A stretch of DNA of 64,000 nucleotides from Alteromonas halophila (GTDB lineage Bacteria; Pseudomonadota; Gammaproteobacteria; Enterobacterales; Alteromonadaceae), in the NCBI RefSeq assembly GCF_014651815.1, contig NZ_BMXP01000003.1:434001-498000 (forward strand). Reading direction: 5' to 3'. A model generated the notes under the pieces. The model did not search any database. It saw only the letters and a list, made by a program, of their open reading frames with translations, and was not told the DNA's origin. Below are positions 26,557 to 34,181 of the stretch, piece after piece (position 1 is the first letter of the stretch; every line of letters starts with the position of its first letter). Both the position numbers and the translations under genes were made by a program.

Positions 26557-29352
26557 CTATTGCTGCGGACCGATAAGTTCGATTTCGGCAATCTCTACCG
26601 TATCGCTATCGGTTGCCTGAGACACCGCCAGTCTGTATGTGGTGTAAGCAAAGCCATTTGCCATATCATACAGAGTGCGCTGCGTGCCATTATCCCAGGT
26701 TTCACCTGACCAGCTTTCAACCGTGTGCCAGGTCTCGCCACCATCATTTGAGCCAAGCAGTACAAAATCTGCCGGGCTGTTCGCCGCTTCACCATTGGTG
26801 ATTGCGATACTGTTGACAATCTGTGACGCGGGCAGGGTGATATCCAGCCAGGTTTCTTCACCGGCCGTGGCGGACCAGCGCGTTGCGGTATCGCCGTCAA
26901 TGACTGCCGCAGGGGCATCACCACTGCTGGCACTGACACTGACGCCAGCCTGCATCGACAGGTCAACGGATGAATAAACAGGACCAATCAATTCAATTTC
27001 CGCGACCTGCATCAGGGTGTCGTCGCCCCGGTTTTTGGTCACATTAAAGCGATAGAATTTGTAGCCTAAGTCGTTGCTGAAACTAAACTGACGACGTTCA
27101 AAGCGCTCGTCAAAGTTCTCACCAATCCAGCCGGACAGGGTGACCCAGTTTTCACCATCGTCAGACGCTTGCAGATTGAAATTCTGCGGATCACGGCTTG
27201 GCGCGTCGTTGGCGCTGATCAGGGCCAGTTTATTGACCGTTACCGGCGCCGGAAATGCCACTTCAGCCCATGCTGGATCTTCAGCGGTAGGTGCACCCGC
27301 CCAATCGTTATGATCCAGCCATTTGGTTTGCGGATCACCGTCAAACGCCTTCTCACCTGATTCAGCGTCACTGATTGCGTAGCGTTCAGTCACTGTGCGG
27401 CCATCGGTCAGTGAGTGATTCACGTCCGCCGTCACCGGGCCAATCAGTTCAATCTCTGCCAGTTGCATCAGTGGCGCGTCACCTTTGTTTTTGGTGATAT
27501 TCAGGCGATACAGGCTGTAACTGAGTGAGTTATCAACACTGAATGTATTGCGGGTAAAGCGGTCGTCAAAGTTCTCACCAACCCACTCGCCCAGTGCCAC
27601 CCAGGTTTCACCACCGTCATTACTGCCCTGCAGATTAAAGTTTTGTGGATCGCGGGCCGGTGCATCATTGGCACTGGTGATGGCCAGGGTATCCACAGCA
27701 ACAGCTTCCGGGAATGTTACCTCGACCCACGACGGTTCATCGTCTGTCGGTACACCGCCGTCGTCCAGCCATTTGGTTTCCGGGTTATTGTCAAAGGCCT
27801 TGTCTTCAGCTTCCGCGTCGCTAATGCTGCTGCGGGCACTTAATGACACCGTCCCTACTGGATCGGTATGATCGACTGACGGGTAGATGGGGCCGACCAG
27901 CGCAATTTCTGCCAGCTGCATAAGCTGGTCGTCGTTGCGGTTTTTGGTAATATTCAGCCGATAATGGCTGTACTCAAGCCCGTTACTGAAACGGAAGGCC
28001 TGACGTTCAAAGCGCTCATCAAAATTTACCCCCACAAACTCTGCAAGCGTTACCCAGGTTTCACCGTCATTTGACGCCAGCAGATTAAAGTTTTGTGGAT
28101 CACGGCCTGGAGCGTCATTGGCGCTGGTGATGTAGAGAGTGTTAACTGCGTGCGCTTCGGCAAACTGAATTTCAATCCACGAGGGATCCTCAACCGTTGG
28201 CGCGCCCTCATAGTCATTGTGGTCAAGCCATTTGGTGGAAGGATCGCCATCAAAAGCTTTAAACTGGTTTTCATTGTCACTGATGCTGTTTCGGGCAGTG
28301 ATGGTGGCGCTGGCAATATTGTCTGCAGTTGTAACCTCGCGTACCGGGCCACTGCTGGCTTCTGGTTCGCTAAATGCCAGCGTCGGATCAATAATATCTT
28401 CCGCTGTCAGTCCCAGCGCAGCCAAAACCGGCATCGCTGCAATGTCTTCCATGAGTGCTTCCCGGAGCGGCGGCAATAACGACTCATCGCCCTCGCGCGC
28501 GGCGGTAATGGCGGTCATTACCTCATCCATCTTACCCGTCATCGTTTCGGCTTCGTCCATGTCTGCAAATGCTGCATTCAGCAGAGAAAGCTTAATAACG
28601 TCGGTACTGGCCAGTACATCTTCACAACTTGCCTGCTGACCTTCCTCAGGCTCGGAACACTGCTCGTCGACAACAAAGTTGCTGTACGATTCCGCACTAA
28701 TGAGTGGCTCATTGAAAACATTGAGTTTTACCGTGCTGCCCAGCGCTTTAACCACATCGGCGGAACTGTCTGCCAGCGCCAGCTCAAATAACTGACGCAC
28801 AGAGACATTGCGCCCGCCGTCGATATCCGCTTCAACCAGCCGGGTGCCCATGGTCGTCAATGCGTTGGCCTGAAATGCTGCGTCGGCGGTACCGTCGGCC
28901 GCATTGGCATAAGGTACATCGACATAGCTCATGGTAGTAAAACTGGTGCCGGATAATGGTTCGCCACTCAACATCCCGCCGGTAGTGACACCGGCACAGT
29001 TAGCGGCATCACAGACCATCGCTGACTCACTGTCGGCAGTAGCCGTAATTTTCACCATGCCATCGAGTCCAAAGCCCTCGGCCCCGGTCACGGAAAAGTC
29101 TGCGACGCCGTTGGAATTGGTGCGTGCGCCCCCGTCATCAATCGTCAGTTCCGCACCATTCATTTGTTGCACTGAGATAGCCGCATTACTGACAGTGCCT
29201 TTGACTACACTGCCGCGGACATCTGCCGAGGTATACTCAACGGTTTTCGGTATATCCTGAGGATCCGGGCTGTCTGCACCGCCGCATCCATAAAGTCCGG
29301 TCAGGGCCACAGCGACCAGGGCTGACAGTGGTTTAATAGTAAATGTATTCAT
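26557..29352 (-). CDS. surface lipoprotein with four F5/8 type C (discoidin, CBM32-like) repeats
   Basis: A 931-residue lipoprotein (lipobox LYGC at the end of a 22-residue signal). Residues 30-335 form an acidic region of unknown fold with a carboxypeptidase-like beta domain at about 45-110. Four tandem repeats of about 150 residues follow (about 337-487, 487-638, 638-790, 790-931), each with a KAFDGDPxTKWLD-like start, ITSANDAPxRDPQNFNL, a YRLNITKN segment and an EIELIGP end; the fourth is the most diverged. F5/8C modules bind sugars. It is 48 bases downstream of the TonB receptor gene, so it likely captures glycoprotein or glycan at the surface for that receptor. Confidence 0.85.
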   Translation of the reverse strand: MNTFTIKPLSALVAVALTGLYGCGGADSPDPQDIPKTVEYTSADVRGSVVKGTVSNAAISVQQMNGAELTIDDGGARTNSNGVADFSVTGAEGFGLDGMVKITATADSESAMVCDAANCAGVTTGGMLSGEPLSGTSFTTMSYVDVPYANAADGTADAAFQANALTTMGTRLVEADIDGGRNVSVRQLFELALADSSADVVKALGSTVKLNVFNEPLISAESYSNFVVDEQCSEPEEGQQASCEDVLASTDVIKLSLLNAAFADMDEAETMTGKMDEVMTAITAAREGDESLLPPLREALMEDIAAMPVLAALGLTAEDIIDPTLAFSEPEASSGPVREVTTADNIASATITARNSISDNENQFKAFDGDPSTKWLDHNDYEGAPTVEDPSWIEIQFAEAHAVNTLYITSANDAPGRDPQNFNLLASNDGETWVTLAEFVGVNFDERFERQAFRFSNGLEYSHYRLNITKNRNDDQLMQLAEIALVGPIYPSVDHTDPVGTVSLSARSSISDAEAEDKAFDNNPETKWLDDGGVPTDDEPSWVEVTFPEAVAVDTLAITSANDAPARDPQNFNLQGSNDGGETWVALGEWVGENFDDRFTRNTFSVDNSLSYSLYRLNITKNKGDAPLMQLAEIELIGPVTADVNHSLTDGRTVTERYAISDAESGEKAFDGDPQTKWLDHNDWAGAPTAEDPAWAEVAFPAPVTVNKLALISANDAPSRDPQNFNLQASDDGENWVTLSGWIGENFDERFERRQFSFSNDLGYKFYRFNVTKNRGDDTLMQVAEIELIGPVYSSVDLSMQAGVSVSASSGDAPAAVIDGDTATRWSATAGEETWLDITLPASQIVNSIAITNGEAANSPADFVLLGSNDGGETWHTVESWSGETWDNGTQRTLYDMANGFAYTTYRLAVSQATDSDTVEIAEIELIGPQQ
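26568..28340 (-). repeat. four tandem ~0.43-0.45 kb repeats encoding discoidin modules
   Basis: Internal boundaries fall near 26981, 27437 and 27890, where similar GGGCCAATCAGTTCAATCTC-type sequence recurs. The three copies nearest the N-terminus are clearly alike at DNA level; the C-terminal copy is more divergent. They explain apparent duplication in this stretch and could recombine. Confidence 0.8.
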
Positions 29353-29400
29353 GATCGTTCCTTTGCAATAGCGTTATTCTGTCAAGTCGTGGTGTCAGCG

Positions 29401-32310
29401 TTAAAAGCGGTACGTCGCGCCTGCATAGAAGCGGCGGCCAGCGTAGCTGTTCTGCACGAACCGGGCGTTGGTATCATCGCCCAGGTGACGGTAAGCCTCG
29501 GATTGCGTCAGGTTGATAACAGAGGCAGAGAGCACCAGGTTTTCGGTCAGGTTGTAACTTGCGTTCACATCGACCTGGTCGTAGGGCTCTTCGTAATAGT
29601 TCATTTCCCAGTCAGAGTTATAGCCCTGCACGGTTCTGCCGCGGCGGTTATATGATGCGCGGATGCTGAAGTCCTCATCCTCGTAGAACACGGAGAAATT
29701 GACCTGATATTTCGAGCTGCCGATCAGCGGCGACTCCCCTACTTTTTCACCGTTTAACTCAACATCAGCCTGGTTTGTTTCGTTATGCGTGTAATTGGCA
29801 TAGACGCCAAAGCCGTTCTCGAAGAAATGCTGAATAAACACTTCCATCCCTTCAGAGCTGGCGTCGGTGCCGTTGGCGACGGTATTGAAATCACGTACCA
29901 GAATACTGTCACCTCCGGCAGTGACGACTTTGTCCCCGGCGTTCTCCAGCGTGAATTCACGGGTTGGGCTGCTCTGGTTTAAGTCAATGATCAGCGGCAC
30001 AACGAAGTTGTCGACGTCCTTTTTGAACATTGCGATACCCAGGCCTGATCCCTCGCCGTAGTAATACTCCAGAGACACGTCAAACTGTGTCGACAGCAGT
30101 GGTTTGAGCTGGTTGTTACCCCCTGATCCGGTCCAGCCTTCGCCGTCGATAATCTCGTCAAAGTTTGGTTCGCCGGCACGATCGGCAGAATATTCGCTGG
30201 ACGTGTAGGTGAGCGTCTGGAACTGCCCCAGATCGTCATAGCCCGGGCGTGCCATTACTTTTGCAGCGGCACCGCGCAACACCCAGTCATCGTTGATATC
30301 CCAGACCAGGTTCAGGCTAGGCAATAGCTTATCGTAGGTATTCTCTTTTTCGATGTAGACAAAATCCTCTACCCGCTGCTGTTCAATGGGTAGTTGCGTA
30401 CCTTCATCATCTGTCCAGTCCAGGCGGTAGGTTATTTTGTCAGACGAACCGGAAACCGTTTTGGTGCGCACCCAGCGCAATCCGATGTTTCCGCGAATCG
30501 CCTTGTAATCGTAATCAGCCTGAACGTAAGCAGCGGTAATTTCTTCCTGAACATCGTAGACGTAATTTTGCTCTTTACGGGTGTAGTGAACAAAGTTGTC
30601 ATTCAGGTAGTCCTGGTATTTGTACCAGTCGACAGCCGGGAACAGGTTGGTATTGATTACATCCGACAGGTTGTCCAGCGACTCAGGACGGATCATATCA
30701 ACAATGTCCGGAATACCGCCGTTTTTCGAATAGTCATCATCCAGATCGATGCTGCCTTCGGCTTCTCCCTGCGCAATATCGAAGTCGGGTGACAGGTAAA
30801 AGCTGTTGCGGGTATCACGGTGGATCTCGCCATCCCGGTACTTGGCCCCAACCCGCAATGTCGACACAATGCCGTAATCGACAAAATAATCCAGGTCGAT
30901 GCTCGCGTAGGTCTCTTCCTGTGTGCCAGTCACAAAGCTTGAATCGGTCGCTCCAGCATCAGCCTCTCCACCAATACCATTTTGCAGATTACTGATAGCG
31001 CCTGGATCCATGTAAGTGGTCATCTGCTCATTCGACAGATCCCAGCCATAATATTTAGAGGCTGCGTTCAGGTAATAGGCCGCCCGGTATTTTTCTTCGG
31101 GACCACCTTCTGCTTCAGTGTGTCCCGCTTTGAATCTCAGCTCGAAATAGTCGCCTTCGTAGTTAGCGAAGAAATCAAACGTATCAGAGGTACTTTCCTC
31201 TACCTTATATTCACCGTTAATCCGTGGGATTGGTGAATCCTGGTAGGTGCCGCCGGCACCAGAGCTGTAATCGATACCAGTAACATACTCGGCGTCGGCA
31301 TTAACCCGAATGTCGGTCCAGTAATTGTCATTGTTGTTCCATTCGGGGTACTCCAGCTGGTTGAGGATAGAGTCCTGTCCCAGCGTAAAGCGGAAATAGT
31401 TCATTCCCAGTTCAAGCCGCTCTGTTGGCCGCCACTGAGCTGTAAACTGGATCCCTTCGCGCTCGCGCTGCTCTTCCAGCACTTCCTGCACCATACTTTG
31501 CGGTGCATAGCCCTGAGCACCACCTTCGACGGTCTGCTGGTTTTGCATTTGCGTATAATAAAAGTTCTGGTTCAGGATATTGACCCGTGAACTTTGCGCA
31601 CGGTTTGTGCGTTCCTGATTGGTGTAACCGACCAGAAAACCAATGTCTTCATCGTCGTTCTTCCACGAATAGATACCGCTGAACTGCGGCTCATACTTAT
31701 CGGTAATATCGGCATTAGTGTACTCAAGATTGAGGATCCCTGAGTTCGCATCCATTTCGAAGGGTTTTCTTGAGTGCATCAGAACGGTACCACCGATCCC
31801 GCCTTCATCAAGACGGGCCTCGGAGGATTTGTAGACTTCTACCCGTGAGATCATGGTTGAAGGCAGCAGTGCGTACGAGAACGAGCGCGAGGGCTCACCG
31901 GGTGAGGATGCAATGAAGTTACCGTTGAGCTGAGTGAAGGTCAGATCAGAAGACAGACCACGAATGCTGACCGTTGCCCCTTCACCGCCTTCGCGCTGGA
32001 TGACCACACCAGGTACACGCTGCAGGGAATCAGCGACGTTCTTATCCGGGAATTTACCTATATCTTCAGCCGTAATCGCATCGACTGTTGCGTTCGAGAG
32101 TCGTTTAATAGACAGGTTTTCTGCAGAAGATGCGCGAATACCACGCACCTCAATGACTTCTGTCTGTTCCTCGTCAGAAGCGTCTTCAGACTCTGTGTTG
32201 GTGTCCTGGGCGAATGCTGAGCCCATCCCTGCAAGCACAGAAAGACAAATAAGTGAACGTGTAAACCCTGTTTTGCCTGATATCGCGTGTGCTGAGTTCC
32301 TGATTGCCAT
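29401..32310 (-). CDS. TonB-dependent receptor, probable N-glycan importer
   Basis: A 969-residue outer-membrane receptor. A signal peptide ends at about residue 34 (GSAFAQ). Then come an acidic linker, a TonB-box-like EVIEVRGIRAS, the plug (about 60-180) with IGKFPDKNVADSLQRVPGV and EGGEGATVSIRGLSS, and a long barrel ending in Phe (GATYRF). This plug pattern is that of the large Alteromonadales/Xanthomonadales receptors linked to carbohydrate loci, not of siderophore receptors. It heads the minus arm, with an operator-like palindrome 121 bases upstream, and is followed by the discoidin lipoprotein. Its substrate, an N-glycan or glycopeptide, is inferred from the locus. Confidence 0.9.
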   Translation of the reverse strand: MAIRNSAHAISGKTGFTRSLICLSVLAGMGSAFAQDTNTESEDASDEEQTEVIEVRGIRASSAENLSIKRLSNATVDAITAEDIGKFPDKNVADSLQRVPGVVIQREGGEGATVSIRGLSSDLTFTQLNGNFIASSPGEPSRSFSYALLPSTMISRVEVYKSSEARLDEGGIGGTVLMHSRKPFEMDANSGILNLEYTNADITDKYEPQFSGIYSWKNDDEDIGFLVGYTNQERTNRAQSSRVNILNQNFYYTQMQNQQTVEGGAQGYAPQSMVQEVLEEQREREGIQFTAQWRPTERLELGMNYFRFTLGQDSILNQLEYPEWNNNDNYWTDIRVNADAEYVTGIDYSSGAGGTYQDSPIPRINGEYKVEESTSDTFDFFANYEGDYFELRFKAGHTEAEGGPEEKYRAAYYLNAASKYYGWDLSNEQMTTYMDPGAISNLQNGIGGEADAGATDSSFVTGTQEETYASIDLDYFVDYGIVSTLRVGAKYRDGEIHRDTRNSFYLSPDFDIAQGEAEGSIDLDDDYSKNGGIPDIVDMIRPESLDNLSDVINTNLFPAVDWYKYQDYLNDNFVHYTRKEQNYVYDVQEEITAAYVQADYDYKAIRGNIGLRWVRTKTVSGSSDKITYRLDWTDDEGTQLPIEQQRVEDFVYIEKENTYDKLLPSLNLVWDINDDWVLRGAAAKVMARPGYDDLGQFQTLTYTSSEYSADRAGEPNFDEIIDGEGWTGSGGNNQLKPLLSTQFDVSLEYYYGEGSGLGIAMFKKDVDNFVVPLIIDLNQSSPTREFTLENAGDKVVTAGGDSILVRDFNTVANGTDASSEGMEVFIQHFFENGFGVYANYTHNETNQADVELNGEKVGESPLIGSSKYQVNFSVFYEDEDFSIRASYNRRGRTVQGYNSDWEMNYYEEPYDQVDVNASYNLTENLVLSASVINLTQSEAYRHLGDDTNARFVQNSYAGRRFYAGATYRF

Positions 32311-32430
32311 CGGCTTCTCCAGTTTATGTAATCGTAGACAAATGTATATCTTATTTTTCTTTTATCGTTTTTTATCAGATTGTTACGCAATACCAACTTT
32401 AAAACTTCAACCTATTCGCGCAAATCTGAA

Positions 32431-32444
32431 TGTAATCGATTTCA
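32431..32444. promoter_or_regulatory. LacI-type operator upstream of the TonB receptor
   Basis: TGTAATCGATTTCA differs by one base from the perfect palindrome upstream of the plus arm, and outer half-sites TCTGAA / TTCAGA extend the symmetry. It lies in the 310-base gap between the receptor and the regulator gene; nothing else is recognised in that gap. Confidence 0.72.
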
Positions 32445-32620
32445 GAGATTGAAAAAGATACTAGCTCCCGATATTCACACTGTCAACACTGTGTTGTTAA
32501 AATGTTTATTTTTGTTAAAGAGAAATTGGCATATATTCTGTGATTAGCCCATAGCCCTGATAGCGTGGGCACTGGCAGGATATCGCGGCTTTCTTACGGC
32601 AGGCGCTTATTCGCTAATAA

Positions 32621-33631
32621 TCAGGAATGCGAGGGCGCTGGGCCACTGCTTTCACGCTCGACCAGCTGGAAAGGCAGAATTTCCCGTGAGCGCTTTAAGG
32701 GTTCCTGTTTTATCATTTGTACCAATACATTAAATGCCCGGCGACCCATTTCATAGGCAGGCTGATCAATGGTGGTGAGGGGGGGATTCAGATAGGCTGA
32801 GACTCGCACATTATCAAAACCGGTAACCGATATATCATCAGGGATCCTAAGCCCCTGACGGTGTATTTCATGCATCGTTCCAAGAGCAATATCGTCATTA
32901 AAACAACAAATAGCGGTGGGGCGTGTAGCGTTATCCAGAAGCGCACGCACGCCTTCAATGCCGGTATCAATCTGGTAACTTTCCCCGACCAGCATGCTGT
33001 CATCAAAAGCCAGACCTTCTTCATCCATGACGCTTTTCATACCTGCAAACCGGTCCCGGAAAATCTGGCTGCTGCGCTGCCCTGCAATGAAACCAAAGTG
33101 TTCATGCCCATAGCTAATCAGGTGATTCATCACCGCTCGCCCGGCCGCGTAGTTATCCAGCTCAATATAGGGATAACGCTTTTCAGGAATACGCTCACAA
33201 ACACTGACCATTGGGATGGTATCGGCCAGACTGGCATCATTTTCCGAAAACGGGAACGAGTGATCCAGTTGTATCAGGCCGTCAGCACGGTTGGATAACA
33301 CCATACTGGCATATTCATTTTCCCGCATTCCTTTGCCCTGGGTATCGCCTAGCAGTACTGAATAGCCCTGTTCCTGCGCAGCCTGCTCAATACCTTCGAT
33401 GATGCGCATAAAAAATGGGTTCACCAGGTTAGGCACCAGCACCACAATAGAATTTGAGCGGCCGGTTTTGACACTACTGGCCAGCCAGTTAGGACGATAG
33501 CCCGCACGCTGTACCGCCGCCATGACCTTTTCGCGGGTTTTCTCAGTGACCAGCGACGGGCTTTTTAGTGTTCGCGAGACAGTGGCCGTAGAAACACCGG
33601 CCAACTCACTGACTTTCTTGATATTTGTCAT
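32621..33631 (-). CDS. LacI-family transcriptional regulator
   Basis: A 336-residue repressor-type protein. The N-terminal helix-turn-helix is complete (KVSELAGVSTATVSRTLKSP, residues about 5-24) with the hinge helix following (about 45-60), then a periplasmic-binding-protein-like sensor domain with IVVLVPNLVNPFF and the domain end TTIDQPAYEMGRRA. It lies between the two arms of the N-glycan locus, and palindromes typical of LacI operators precede both arms. The effector is probably a mannose- or GlcNAc-containing product; this is inference. Confidence 0.92.
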   Translation of the reverse strand: MTNIKKVSELAGVSTATVSRTLKSPSLVTEKTREKVMAAVQRAGYRPNWLASSVKTGRSNSIVVLVPNLVNPFFMRIIEGIEQAAQEQGYSVLLGDTQGKGMRENEYASMVLSNRADGLIQLDHSFPFSENDASLADTIPMVSVCERIPEKRYPYIELDNYAAGRAVMNHLISYGHEHFGFIAGQRSSQIFRDRFAGMKSVMDEEGLAFDDSMLVGESYQIDTGIEGVRALLDNATRPTAICCFNDDIALGTMHEIHRQGLRIPDDISVTGFDNVRVSAYLNPPLTTIDQPAYEMGRRAFNVLVQMIKQEPLKRSREILPFQLVERESSGPAPSHS

Positions 33632-33685
33632 TAAATCGCTACATTCTTGTAAAACAGATTTAGGATACCTGACACAACGGCCAGA

Positions 33686-33942
33686 TTAAGGAAGGTGCGA
33701 ATAAGTCTATCATCTCTCAGCGAGTCCTGAAGTGCGTAGTCGCAAGGCAGGTTTCGCTGGCAATGGCGCCCCCCTTGTCAGGAAAGCTAACGCAGCGTAT
33801 GCGTGCTTCAGAGCTGGCTCTTCGGGACTTACAGTCAAGCACCTACTCTGTGTTGTAACCCATCAGGCCTGCAAAAGGTCGCCTTGACCAGGTACCTGGT
33901 TGTAAGCCTGAGCGGCGCCGGACTTATTCGCACGTTCCTTAA
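33686..33942. mobile_element. 249-bp IS5-like miniature element with TTAA duplications (long copy)
   Basis: The element (33690-33938) has terminal inverted repeats GGAAGGTGCGAATAAGTC and GGAACGTGCGAATAAGTC (read inward), one mismatch in 18, and is flanked by TTAA on both sides. The ends match E. coli IS5 (GGAAGGTGCGAATAAG) and TTAA fits its YTAR target. There is no transposase. An internal palindrome ACCAGGTACCTGGT is present. The first 95 bases match the short copy at 640-744. It occupies about half of the 535-base gap before the plus arm of the N-glycan locus. Confidence 0.85.
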
Positions 33943-34093
33943 ACTTACCCCTATCATAGCGGTCATTTACAGAAAATGACAAGACTTTATGTAAACGAGT
34001 ACAATTCAGCGGTATTCACCTTTAAATTCCACGAAAATCGTCATTATTCCGGTTTATCAACAGAACAGACCAATTGACACTAGACGTTAATGA

Positions 34094-34107
34094 TGTAATC
34101 GATTACA
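34094..34107. promoter_or_regulatory. LacI-type operator upstream of the plus arm
   Basis: TGTAATCGATTACA is a perfect 14-base palindrome with the central CG step typical of LacI-family operators. It lies 87 bases before the first GH92 ATG of the plus arm and is one base different from the site before the TonB receptor. Confidence 0.78.
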
Positions 34108-34181
34108 GTGACGCTCACCGAATTGATAACGCCTTGTTTACAAGCTGACAACAAGCCTGAACCAACGTGAAGACTGTTAAA

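Noticed and set aside
26568..28340. Regular repeats suggesting a CRISPR or minisatellite array
   Set aside because: The period is about 430-450 bp and the repeats are in frame within one lipoprotein, encoding discoidin modules.
33690..33938. Miniature element as an integron attachment site or a regulatory RNA gene
   Set aside because: IS5-type terminal repeats and YTAR duplications at both copies explain it as a non-autonomous transposon; no integrase or attC core was seen.
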